In this document: in pieces, positions 38,406 to 45,742 of the stretch
Layout of the letters: every line of letters begins with the position of its first letter
Position numbering within the stretch: the stretch's first letter is position 1
Source of the DNA: Lachnospiraceae bacterium
Lineage (GTDB): Bacteria; Bacillota_A; Clostridia; Lachnospirales; Lachnospiraceae
NCBI GenBank assembly: GCA_017613595.1
Contig: JAGADM010000028.1
Location: forward strand, 1-45,742
Reading direction: 5' to 3'
DNA: 45,742 nt
Made by a program: the position numbers and the translations under genes
The notes under the pieces: model-generated
Told to the model about the DNA's origin: nothing
Database searches by the model: none
What the model saw: the letters and a program-made list of their open reading frames with translations, nothing else

Positions 38406-40493
38406 TTATGCCTTCAGATCCTTGATTGAGAAGCTGAAGCGGCCCATCTTATCCTTGCCGAGACATACAACCTTTACTACATCACCGAGGGTGAGTACGT
38501 CTTCAACATGGTTGATGCGTTCCTTGGCAATCTTGGAAATGTGGATCATGCCTTCCTTGCCGGGTGCAAACTCGAGGAATGCGCCGAAGTCCTTGATGCT
38601 GACAACCTTACCTTCGAGGATCTGACCTTCTTCGAACTCGGTTACGATGATCTCAACCATCTTGCGGGCCTTCTCCATTGCCTCGGGATCGGTACCGCAG
38701 ATCGATACGTTGCCGTCATCGGTAATGTCGATCTTAACGCCGGTAGCGTCGATGATCGCATTGATGGTCTTACCTCTCTGTCCTACAACATCACCGATCT
38801 TCTGCGGATCGATAGACATCTGGATGATCTTCGGAGCGTACTTGCTTACTTCCTTACGAGGCTCTGCGATAGCGGGCTTCATGCAGTTGTCCATGATGAA
38901 AAGTCTTGCTTCACGGCATCTTGCGATAGCGCCTTCTACAATCTGACGGGTAAGACCGTGAATCTTGATATCCATCTGGATTGCGGTGATACCTTCGGTC
39001 GTACCGGTTACCTTGAAGTCCATATCGCCGAAGAAGTCCTCAAGGCCCTGGATATCGGTAAGAAGTACGAAATCGTCATCGGTCTCGCCGGTAACAAGTC
39101 CGCAGCTGATACCTGCAACCATTCTCTTGATCGGAACGCCGGCAGCCATAAGGGACATGCAGCTTGCACAGGTCGAAGCCATGGAAGTCGATCCGTTAGA
39201 CTCGAAAGTCTCGGATACGGCACGGATTGCGTAAGGGAACTCTTCCTCGGAAGGAAGAACCGGAAGCAGTGCGCGCTCAGCGAGTGCTCCGTGACCGATC
39301 TCACGGCGTCCGGGACCTCTCGAAACCTTGGTCTCACCTACGGAGTAAGCCGGGAAATTATACTGATGCAGGTAACGCTTCGAAACGATGTTGTCATCAA
39401 GACCGTCAACCTTCTGCGCCTCGGAAAGAGGTGCCAGGGTAACGATGTCGCAGATCTGCGTCTGTCCGCGGGTGAACATCGAGGAACCGTGAACTCTCGG
39501 GATAAGGTCAACCTCAGCTGCAAGAGGACGGATCTCGGTGATCGCACGTCCGTCGGGACGCTTGTGATCCTTGAGGATCATCTTGCGGACGGTCTTCTTC
39601 TCGTACTGGTAAACCGCCTCATCAATGAGAGGAAGCCACTCGGCATTGTCGGCGAAACGCTCTGCGAGGGTATCCTTCATGTTGCGGATACGCTCTTCTC
39701 TCTCCTGCTTCTCAGGGGAGAACATGAGAACTTCCATATCAGCCGGAGGAACGATCTCCTTGATGGCTGCAAAAAGCTCTTCCGGAATCGCACAGCTCGT
39801 GTAAGCGTGCTTCGGCTTGCCGCACTCGGCAACAATCTTGTCAATGAACTCGATGATCTTTTTGTTGGTGGCGTCAGCGAGGTAGATGGCTTCGATCATC
39901 GTAGCCTCGGGAAGCTCGTTAGCGCCTGCCTCGATCATGATAACCTTATCTCTTGTGGAAGCAACGGTCAGCTTCAGGTCGCCCTTCTGAGTCTGCTCCT
40001 GCGTGGGGTTAAGGATGAACTGTCCGTCAATCATGCCGACCTGCGTCGTAGCGCAAGGGCCGTCGAACGGAATATCGGAAATCGCAACGGCGATTGCGGA
40101 GCCGAGCATTGCGGTAAGCTCAGGCGTGCACTCGGGATCAACGCTCAATACGAGGTTGTTGATGGTTACGTCATTGCGGTAGTCCTTCGGGAACAAAGGA
40201 CGCATCGGACGGTCGATAACACGGGAAGTAAGGATGGCGTTCTCGCTTGCCTTGCCTTCTCTTTTGTTGAAACCTCCGGGGATCTTGCCTACGGCATACA
40301 TCTTCTCCTCATACTCAACGCTGAGGGGGAAGAAATCAATGCCGTCTCTCGGCTTTTCACTTGCGGTAGCGGTCGAAAGAACCGTCGTATCGCCGTAGTG
40401 CATCAAAGCTGCACCGTTGGCCTGCTTCGCAACTCTGTCGATGTCTACGGTCAGAGTGCGGCCGGCCAGTTCCATACTGAAACTCTTGTACAT
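38406..40493 (-). CDS. pnp: Polyribonucleotide nucleotidyltransferase (PNPase)
   Basis: A 3'-to-5' phosphorolytic exonuclease of RNA decay (695 aa). It has two RNase PH domains (YEEKMYAVGKIPGGF..RE in the first; SETFESNGSTSMAS in the second), then KH (MSIDPQKIGDVVGQRGKTI) and S1 (ILEGKVVSIKDFGAFLEF) domains. ATG 40491-40493 has AAAGGAG 7 nt upstream. Its usual neighbour rpsO is not here; it has its own promoter and a folded leader, which suggests feedback control as known for pnp in E. coli. Confidence 0.98.
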   Translation of the reverse strand: MYKSFSMELAGRTLTVDIDRVAKQANGAALMHYGDTTVLSTATASEKPRDGIDFFPLSVEYEEKMYAVGKIPGGFNKREGKASENAILTSRVIDRPMRPLFPKDYRNDVTINNLVLSVDPECTPELTAMLGSAIAVAISDIPFDGPCATTQVGMIDGQFILNPTQEQTQKGDLKLTVASTRDKVIMIEAGANELPEATMIEAIYLADATNKKIIEFIDKIVAECGKPKHAYTSCAIPEELFAAIKEIVPPADMEVLMFSPEKQEREERIRNMKDTLAERFADNAEWLPLIDEAVYQYEKKTVRKMILKDHKRPDGRAITEIRPLAAEVDLIPRVHGSSMFTRGQTQICDIVTLAPLSEAQKVDGLDDNIVSKRYLHQYNFPAYSVGETKVSRGPGRREIGHGALAERALLPVLPSEEEFPYAIRAVSETFESNGSTSMASTCASCMSLMAAGVPIKRMVAGISCGLVTGETDDDFVLLTDIQGLEDFFGDMDFKVTGTTEGITAIQMDIKIHGLTRQIVEGAIARCREARLFIMDNCMKPAIAEPRKEVSKYAPKIIQMSIDPQKIGDVVGQRGKTINAIIDATGVKIDITDDGNVSICGTDPEAMEKARKMVEIIVTEFEEGQILEGKVVSIKDFGAFLEFAPGKEGMIHISKIAKERINHVEDVLTLGDVVKVVCLGKDKMGRFSFSIKDLKA

Positions 40494-40530
40494 ACAGTAC
40501 TCCTTTCTTTTCACGGAGTCCCCGTAACAA

Positions 40531-40564
40531 CTGATAAATCAGCCCTTTCGGGCGGGCTTATCAG
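40531..40564 (-). promoter_or_regulatory. Leader hairpin of pnp mRNA
   Basis: Outer arms CTGATAA (40531-40537) and TTATCAG (40558-40564) enclose an inner GCCC/GGGC stem (40542-40545 with 40550-40553) capped on the minus strand by a GAAA tetraloop. It lies about 40 nt upstream of the pnp start codon. Two smaller stems flank it: ACGG/CCGT near 40512-40524, and TCACG/CGTGA near 40567-40592. pnp leaders in E. coli fold and are cut by RNase III then PNPase; the same idea is inferred here. Confidence 0.6.
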
Positions 40565-40631
40565 AAGTCACGGAGAAAAAGACCCCGCGTGATTAATTAA
40601 GATATGCGCACATATATCCGCATTCTGTTTG

Positions 40632-40640
40632 ATTATAACA
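40632..40640 (-). promoter_or_regulatory. Extended -10 promoter of pnp
   Basis: Minus strand TGTTATAAT (40640-40632), an extended -10 (TGnTATAAT) that can work without a good -35. It gives a pnp leader of about 130 nt. Confidence 0.75.
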
Positions 40641-40773
40641 TATCTCCCTCTGAAATTCCATATAAAAACGAAAAAAAGTACTCATTTCAAGCACATTTTC
40701 ACTTATTTTTCAAGGATTTTCCGGCACGTCCCGAGCGTCCGCCCGAACCCCTCGGAAAATGCAATGAAAAACA

Positions 40774-40812
40774 TAAAAAAACCGGAGCTCTCCCCTTCGG
40801 GAAAACTCCGGT
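40774..40812 (-). terminator. Rho-independent terminator of the folate-cellulase operon
   Basis: Minus strand: a stem of up to 14 bp (40812-40799 with 40794-40781, including GU or mismatch pairs, 4-nt loop) is followed by at least six T (40780-40775). It starts 6 bp after the cellulase stop codon and separates that operon from the pnp promoter. Confidence 0.93.
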
Positions 40813-40817
40813 AAATG

Positions 40818-42467
40818 TTACGGAATCGTGATATCGGTTATCGTCAGCGGACCGTCGGCTGCGATAATCAGCCCGACACCCTCTAATGTGCCTTTCGCAC
40901 CGATGTTACGGTTGTAATCCGCCGCTTCGAGACGGATTTCCTTTCCGCTTCCGGTTGCCTTGCAGCACCAGAAATTCTTCGAGGAAGCGTTAACGCCGCA
41001 TTGAATGACGGCCTTCCAGCCGTTCACTGCGTTTCCGCCGTTATTTTTGATGACAAAATCACACTGGTAGCAGTATTTGCCGCCCTCCATCCAGGTGTTT
41101 ACGGATACTAAGGATATCGTCAGGTTTCCGACCGTCTTGCGGAACGAAATCGCCTTCGGCGTTCCTTCTCCTCCGCTGTAGCCGGTCTCCGCCTGCTCAA
41201 GAATCTTCTCAAGCTCTTCTTCACTGAATTCGGTCTTTCCGTGCAGGATACGGACAAGCCAGTTTCCTTCTACGGAAAGGTCTTCCTCGGTAAAACCGCT
41301 CAGCTTCTTTACGCCGTTCTTGATAAGGGATGAGCTCTCGTTCTTATTCGCAAGGTTCCAGCAGATATAGGATACCTTGTACTGGTCCATGACGGCGACC
41401 CATTTGTTCGCTTCTTCGATATCGCAGCGTCCGTTGCCGGAAGCATCGGTAATGCCGTATTCGGAAACAAATACGGGCAGCCCCGCCTTGATCGCTGCAA
41501 CCATCTTCGCCCGCAGGTTATCCTTATGCGTGCCGGCATAGAAATGAAGCGCGTACATAAGGTTAGTGCCTTTAACGGGATCGGCAGCGGCACGGTCCAC
41601 ATCCTGGCTCCAGGTCGGCGTGCCGATGATAATGATGGCGTCCTTTGCATTTGCCCGAATCACGGGAATAATGCGCTCGGCATATTTCTTGATCTCGGAC
41701 CAGTCCGTTCCGCCGTTCGGTTCGTTGCAGATTTCATAGATGACATTTCCGTAAGAGGCGAATTCTTTGGACATTTCCCGGAAGAAAGCCTCCGATTCGT
41801 CGGCATATTTCATCGGTGTCAGGTCATGCAGGATATGCCAGTCGATGATGACGTACATGCCGAGTTCGGTCGCGTATTGAACGCCGTTTTTCACAACGGT
41901 CTTCAGTTTTTCCTTAACCGCTGCGCCGCCGACGCAGTAGCCGTTCTCGTCGGTATACATCGCGAGACGGATCACATTCGCGCCCCATTCGTCACGGATT
42001 GTCTTAAAGGTATCGCGGTTAACGTATTCCGGGAACCACTGGAGCCCGTGCGTGCTGACGCCCTTCAGCTGGTATTCCTTTCCGTTCGCGTCAAGGATCT
42101 TTGTTCCGGATACGGAAAGCTTACCGTGATTTCCGTAAGGTGTACCTTCTTCGGGCTTCCAGTCGGGATCGATCGGCGTGCCGGTCGGTTCCGGCGTTAC
42201 TTCGCCGGTAGGCTCTGCTGTCGGTTCCGCAGTCGGTCCGTCAGTAGGCTCTGCGGTAGGTTCTGTGCCCGGTTCTCCTGTCGGAGTAACCGTTTTATCC
42301 TGTCCTTTCGGCTGCACGTAATACGTCGGTGTTGCCTGGCCGAAGCCGATATCGTCTTTGTTCTTATTTCGGTATACGACGTAAAATACGATGCCGGCGA
42401 TCAGAAGGAGTGCCCATACAATTCCTAAAACAATCCACCTTTTGAAGCTTTTCTGTTTCTCGTCCAT
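40818..42467 (-). CDS. Membrane-anchored GH5 cellulase with C-terminal carbohydrate-binding module
   Basis: A 549-residue endoglucanase. A short cytoplasmic start is followed by one membrane anchor (about 11-32) with no clear cleavage site. A Pro/Thr/Glu repeat linker (about 60-100) leads to a GH5 barrel (about 112-415) with acid/base Glu249 (ICNEPNG) and nucleophile Glu336 (VSEYG). The last 110 residues (WMEGGKYCYQCDFVIKNNG to the end) look like a CBM2-type beta-sandwich. The enzyme would sit on the outer surface and cut cellulose or other beta-1,4-glucans. It starts 10 bp after the folC stop with TAGGAGG upstream, so it belongs to the folate transcript, which is unexpected. Confidence 0.92.
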   Translation of the reverse strand: MDEKQKSFKRWIVLGIVWALLLIAGIVFYVVYRNKNKDDIGFGQATPTYYVQPKGQDKTVTPTGEPGTEPTAEPTDGPTAEPTAEPTGEVTPEPTGTPIDPDWKPEEGTPYGNHGKLSVSGTKILDANGKEYQLKGVSTHGLQWFPEYVNRDTFKTIRDEWGANVIRLAMYTDENGYCVGGAAVKEKLKTVVKNGVQYATELGMYVIIDWHILHDLTPMKYADESEAFFREMSKEFASYGNVIYEICNEPNGGTDWSEIKKYAERIIPVIRANAKDAIIIIGTPTWSQDVDRAAADPVKGTNLMYALHFYAGTHKDNLRAKMVAAIKAGLPVFVSEYGITDASGNGRCDIEEANKWVAVMDQYKVSYICWNLANKNESSSLIKNGVKKLSGFTEEDLSVEGNWLVRILHGKTEFSEEELEKILEQAETGYSGGEGTPKAISFRKTVGNLTISLVSVNTWMEGGKYCYQCDFVIKNNGGNAVNGWKAVIQCGVNASSKNFWCCKATGSGKEIRLEAADYNRNIGAKGTLEGVGLIIAADGPLTITDITIP

Positions 42468-42477
42468 AGATTACCTC

Positions 42478-43746
42478 CTATTCTGAGGTCTTACCGAAGT
42501 ACGTACGGATCCGGTCCGTCATATAGAGGGATCCGATACAGAGGATCACGTCCTTGTCGCTTCCTTTCCGGACGTATTTGCCGATCCAGCCTTCGGGGTC
42601 ATCGGTACGTTTCAGCTGAAACTCCTCACAGAGTTCCGGAAGTTCTTCTTCGGGTATTGCCCGCGGGTGATCAAACCGGAAGAATGTGATATCATCCGCA
42701 AATTCATTCATGATGGAAAGCATGCTGCGGTAATCCTTGTCCGCGAGAATTCCGGTAAGAATATGAATCTTACGGCCGACAAATGCGGACGTCGCGAAGA
42801 ACTCTTCCGCTGCCGCGATGCACTGCGGATTGTGGCCGCCGTCGAGATATACGGCAGGCTTGTTGCTGAGAAGTTCCATCCGCGCAGGCCATTCCACATT
42901 GGCCATACCGCGGATAATGTCGATATCGCTGATATAATAATCCATCCTGTTCAGCACACGGATTACTTCGATCGCGGCCGCGCAGTTCTTCTGCTGGTGC
43001 TTTCCGAGGAGCCGAAGCTCGATATCGTAATCGCGGTACCGGAAATGCTCAAAATGCGGCACTGCGGGAAGCGGCTTTAAAAGCGCAAGGTCTACCGTAT
43101 GAACCGGAGCGTTCTTACTCTCCGCCGTCTTTGTCAGTACTTCCAATGCTTCCGGACAGGAAGGATACAATACGACATCACAGTCCTTCTTGATGATTCC
43201 GGCTTTAGCGGAAGCTATTTCGGGAATCGTGTCTCCGAGAATCTTACAGTGGTCGAGACCGATATTCATGATAACGCTGCATAACGGATTCGGAATGATA
43301 TTGGTCGGATCATAGGTTCCGCCGAGACCGGTTTCAAGAACGACGATGTCGCATTTTTCTCTTGAGAAGTATAAAAGCGCGATGATCGTCAGAAGTTCAA
43401 ACTGGTTCGGAGCATCCGAAAGCGTATCCGTATAGTTCATTACTTCGGTTGCGAGTTCCGTCAGAGCGTCCTTAGGGATCAGCTCCCCGTTGATCTCTAT
43501 GCGCTCACGGAAATCATGGATATACGGAGAAGTAAAAAGACCGACACGGTATCCGGCTTCCTTTAAAACCGAATGCAGCATCGCGGAAACCGAGCCTTTG
43601 CCGTTCGTTCCGGCAACATGAATGACTTTGAGACTTTCCTCGGGATTTCCGAAGTGTTCCATCGTCTTCTTCATGCGGTACAGACCCGCAAACTGGGAGA
43701 AAAAGCTTTTCGACGTAAGTTTCGTCAGAATTTCATCATAAGTCAC
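42478..43746 (-). CDS. folC: FolC: folylpolyglutamate / dihydrofolate synthase
   Basis: A Mur-ligase family enzyme (422 aa) that adds glutamate to folates and may also make dihydrofolate. The ATP loop is GTNGKGS (46-52). FTSPYIHDFRERIEING is the folate-site region, ETGLGGTYDPTN and GLDHCKILGDTIPEIASAK are family signatures, and LDGGHNP is in the C-domain. This copy is canonical. ATG 43744-43746 is 15 bp after the second folC-like gene. The operon has a tetrahydrofolate riboswitch at its head. Confidence 0.95.
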   Translation of the reverse strand: MTYDEILTKLTSKSFFSQFAGLYRMKKTMEHFGNPEESLKVIHVAGTNGKGSVSAMLHSVLKEAGYRVGLFTSPYIHDFRERIEINGELIPKDALTELATEVMNYTDTLSDAPNQFELLTIIALLYFSREKCDIVVLETGLGGTYDPTNIIPNPLCSVIMNIGLDHCKILGDTIPEIASAKAGIIKKDCDVVLYPSCPEALEVLTKTAESKNAPVHTVDLALLKPLPAVPHFEHFRYRDYDIELRLLGKHQQKNCAAAIEVIRVLNRMDYYISDIDIIRGMANVEWPARMELLSNKPAVYLDGGHNPQCIAAAEEFFATSAFVGRKIHILTGILADKDYRSMLSIMNEFADDITFFRFDHPRAIPEEELPELCEEFQLKRTDDPEGWIGKYVRKGSDKDVILCIGSLYMTDRIRTYFGKTSE

Positions 43747-43761
43747 GGCAAATACAACCTC

Positions 43762-45015
43762 TTAAATAAACAGACCGACATCACGGAAGGATTGTTCCAG
43801 TTCAGCCATCATGTAAAGCGTTCCGGTGCAGAGCACGTTGGCTCCGTCCCGATAGGCATCCGCAGCGCGTTCCGCTGCTTCTTTCAACGAATGCATCGCG
43901 TCCGCTTCCGCTCCGATGCTCTTCAGATATTTTCTTAAATCCTTAGCGGGAAGCGACCTCGGATTATCAGGAGTTACGGTCAGAAACTTCGACGCGAAAG
44001 GCAGAAGCATCGGGTACATCGCGGCATAATCCTTATCCGCCATAACGCCTGTAACGATAAGGAACTTATCAGCGTTAGGAAGTAACGAAAGCGTCTCACA
44101 CAGCGCTTTCGTACAGTCCGGATTATGACCTCCGTCAAGGATAAAATACGGCTTATTGCGCCGAATGTCAAACCGGAAAGGAAGTTTTGCGTCCTCAAGG
44201 CCTTTCTTAACGGCCTCGTCCGTCAGAAAAACGTCCTTCATGCGGAGCGTGTAGGCGGCTGCGCAGACGGTTTTCGCATTTTCCTTCTGGAAGGTTCCCG
44301 GAAGTTTCAGACGGGCGCCGAGACGGGAAAGGGAAAGGTTAATCTGCGGATCGTTCGCGTAAAGGAACGGACAGCCGTTATCAAACGCGTACTGTTCGCA
44401 GTATTTGCGCACTTCCTTCTCATTGTCGGCAAGGACGATTGCCTCGCCGGGAGAAACGATGCCGCATTTTTCACGGATAATCTCTCCGACGGTACTGCCG
44501 AGATATTTCTCATGGTCCATAGCGACATGCGTGATAACCGTCATGATACCTGGCGTTTCGAGATTGGTGGCATCCTTAGCTCCGCCCATGCCGGCTTCGA
44601 GAACGACATATTCGCAGTCTTTCGCGGCAAATATGAGGATTCCGAGAGCAACCGAAAGCTCAAACTCGGAAGGATACTCTTCGTCCGAAAAACCGCCGCA
44701 GACAACCGAAAGCGCTTCCGCCGCATTGCAGTAATCTTCGTCCGTAACCGGCTCGCCGAGCACACGGTAATAATCCTTCAAACCGAACAAGGCCGGGGAT
44801 GACATCGTGCCGACCGAATAGCCGCCGGCCTTTAAAACCGATGAGATCATCGCGGAAACGGAGCCCTTGCCGTTCGTACCGACAACGTGGATCAGTTTCA
44901 TTTTCTTCTCCGGATTGTCCAAAAGCCGCATCAGCTTACGGATGCGGCTTAAACCGGGTTTCGACACATTGGTCTTCTCGTTTTTTATGAAAGCATATGC
45001 TTCTTCAATCTTCAA
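43762..45015 (-). CDS. FolC-like ligase, diverged second copy
   Basis: A second FolC/Mur-ligase family protein (417 aa). GTNGKGS lies at 46-52 as in the neighbour, and AGMGGAKDATN, MDHEKYLGSTVGEI and LDGGHNPD are kept. The folate-site loop differs: SSPALFGLKDYYRV takes the place of the usual SPYxxxFxERI. The two tandem copies may split dihydrofolate and polyglutamate synthase roles, or this copy may use another substrate. TTG 45013-45015 is chosen because AAGGAG lies 7 nt upstream and the N-terminus then aligns with the other copy; ATG 45045 is the alternative. The start overlaps folT by 11 bp. Confidence 0.88.
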   Translation of the reverse strand: MKIEEAYAFIKNEKTNVSKPGLSRIRKLMRLLDNPEKKMKLIHVVGTNGKGSVSAMISSVLKAGGYSVGTMSSPALFGLKDYYRVLGEPVTDEDYCNAAEALSVVCGGFSDEEYPSEFELSVALGILIFAAKDCEYVVLEAGMGGAKDATNLETPGIMTVITHVAMDHEKYLGSTVGEIIREKCGIVSPGEAIVLADNEKEVRKYCEQYAFDNGCPFLYANDPQINLSLSRLGARLKLPGTFQKENAKTVCAAAYTLRMKDVFLTDEAVKKGLEDAKLPFRFDIRRNKPYFILDGGHNPDCTKALCETLSLLPNADKFLIVTGVMADKDYAAMYPMLLPFASKFLTVTPDNPRSLPAKDLRKYLKSIGAEADAMHSLKEAAERAADAYRDGANVLCTGTLYMMAELEQSFRDVGLFI

Positions 45016-45583
45016 CAGCTTTCTCCTTCCGGTCGAACCGGTCATAGACGCCCTGTCCTCTTAAAAAGGCGCGAAGAGGCGGGAATACGGATTTGTTTAA
45101 CAGAAGCAGCACCGGAATCTCCACAGCGGTAAGAAACAGCGCCTGAAGGGCACGCGAACCCCATGTGGCAGCATTGTTCGGCATTCCGTTAAACCGGATG
45201 AGTCCGGTTGTTGTAACAACCCATCCGCAGAAAAACTGGTCAAAAAGAACCGTCAATACGGTAAATACGATGTTCGGCTCCTTCTTACGGTATGCACAAC
45301 CGAAACAGAGACCCCGCAGCAGCGCCGCGGCCGAAATAAACGGGTTAACGCTTCCGTAAACGAGAATGGAACCGAGGTAATCGGCCGTCCAGCTGCAGAA
45401 ACCTCCGAGAATCACGCCGACGCAAAGACCGGTGACCGCTCTTGAGATAAACGTAAGCCCGATCCGGTAAAACGGTGTCGAGATGGAAAGAAACCGCTCA
45501 AACACAAACTGGATCGCAATCATCATTGCGCAAAGGCAGATGAGCAGCGTGGATATACGGGCTTTCGATTTCTTTTTGTTCAT
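45005..45583 (-). CDS. folT: FolT, folate ECF transporter substrate-binding subunit
   Basis: The membrane S-component of an energy-coupling factor importer for folate (192 aa, about six helices). RIGLTFISRAVTGLCVGVILGG and the following ADYLGSILVYGSVNPF region match FolT. It needs the shared EcfA-A'-T module, which is not in the window. ATG 45581-45583 has GGAGGA 8 nt upstream. It lies directly downstream of a tetrahydrofolate riboswitch, which supports the substrate call, and it is translationally coupled to the FolC-like gene. Confidence 0.92.
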   Translation of the reverse strand: MNKKKSKARISTLLICLCAMMIAIQFVFERFLSISTPFYRIGLTFISRAVTGLCVGVILGGFCSWTADYLGSILVYGSVNPFISAAALLRGLCFGCAYRKKEPNIVFTVLTVLFDQFFCGWVVTTTGLIRFNGMPNNAATWGSRALQALFLTAVEIPVLLLLNKSVFPPLRAFLRGQGVYDRFDRKEKAVED

Positions 45584-45590
45584 AAAAAAA

Positions 45591-45636
45591 TCCTCCTTTC
45601 CTTGATTCGCTTGTACCAAAAAGGAGAATTCCCTTT
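45591..45636 (-). promoter_or_regulatory. Expression platform of the THF riboswitch (folT ribosome site)
   Basis: On the mRNA, CTCCTTT (45626-45620) can pair with the folT Shine-Dalgarno AAAGGAG (45599-45593) and hide it. It can alternatively pair with AAAGG (45636-45632), just after the aptamer, to form a small hairpin that would free the site. This supports translational control by mutually exclusive pairing; the direction of switching is inferred. Confidence 0.55.
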
Positions 45637-45736
45637 CAGCAGCGAGATGCGAAATCCGTATCGCAAGCGAAACGCTTTTCGTTCCGCGGACAACTCTCCG
45701 TCCCGCGGACACTTAACGCACAGAATCCTACTCTGC
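45637..45736 (-). ncRNA. Tetrahydrofolate (THF) riboswitch aptamer
   Basis: On the minus strand the conserved blocks of the folT-motif riboswitch appear in order: GCAGAGTAGG (P1 5' side), GCGTTAAGTG, a strong stem TCCGCGG/CCGCGGA, AACGAAAAGCG, and the 3' part TTTCGCATCTCGCTGC closing P1. The length (about 100 nt) and the place directly before folT fit. Binding of tetrahydrofolate normally lowers expression of the transport genes. The promoter lies beyond the right edge. Confidence 0.9.
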
Positions 45737-45742
45737 AAAATG

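Noticed and set aside
38508..40592. 694-codon open frame on the plus strand
   Set aside because: It lies fully antisense to pnp, which has all PNPase domains. The open frame is a by-product of codon bias and its product has no recognisable domain.
42170..42300. Repeated GG(T/C)TCxGxxG-type units as a CRISPR or satellite repeat
   Set aside because: They are in frame and encode the Pro/Thr/Glu linker of the cellulase.

Overview
The window looks like a chromosomal segment of a gut- or rumen-type member of the Clostridia, most likely Lachnospiraceae. The evidence is a roughly 50% GC genome with strong sigma-A type promoters, frequent TTG/GTG starts, a LexA with a Bacillus-type SOS box, the clade-typical gene order radC-mreBCD-PBP2-minC-rodA, a very long PBP2, an unusual NIGADTTE MreB motif, and glycan-degrading enzymes. 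No rRNA, tRNA, CRISPR array or prophage was found. The only mobile DNA is the end of an IS3-family element at the left edge.

Layout from left to right. (1) 1-286: IS3-family end with a truncated transposase OrfA. (2) 337-2185: lexA and a divergent SOS-controlled LysM membrane protein of the YneA type, then ttcA (tRNA thiolation). (3) 2329-6875: plus-strand trio of MoxR ATPase, DUF58 protein and membrane transglutaminase. (4) 6872-8073: a single XerS-like tyrosine recombinase, with a 34-bp inverted-repeat site just upstream that looks like its dif-type target. (5) 8201-8687: an orphan BlaI/MecI-type repressor with its promoter and dyad operators. (6) 8720-15010: division and envelope operon read leftward: HlyD-like membrane protein, yggS/ylmE, sepF, divIVA, lspA, rluD-type pseudouridine synthase, AAA ATPase. 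(7) 15219-15638: small P-loop protein as its own transcription unit. (8) 15739-24855: radC, mreB, mreC, mreD, PBP2, minC, rodA and a DacF-type carboxypeptidase, which is the elongation machinery; minD and minE are not next to minC. (9) 24983-32960: uppP, ftsK, mutL, miaA and a PLP-dependent C-S lyase. (10) 33020-38297: GH95 fucosidase and GH2 beta-galactosidase. (11) 38406-40640: pnp with its own promoter and a structured leader. (12) 40774-45742: a tetrahydrofolate riboswitch followed by folT, two tandem folC genes and a membrane-anchored GH5 cellulase, ending at a strong terminator.

How it fits together: most of the window serves envelope growth, division and chromosome segregation (Mre/RodA/PBP2, MinC, SepF, DivIVA, UppP, FtsK, Xer). 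SOS-induced division control sits at the left end. Every gene from 8.2 kb to the right end is on the minus strand, while the left 7 kb is mixed and has a plus-strand block. Together with the Xer recombinase and its putative site at 8.05 kb, this suggests that the replication terminus may lie here. The best leads are the XerS-like gene with its site, the folate riboswitch transcript that carries a cellulase, minC without minDE, the large PBP2 insertion, and two conserved-looking proteins of unknown role (HlyD-like and P-loop) beside the division genes.
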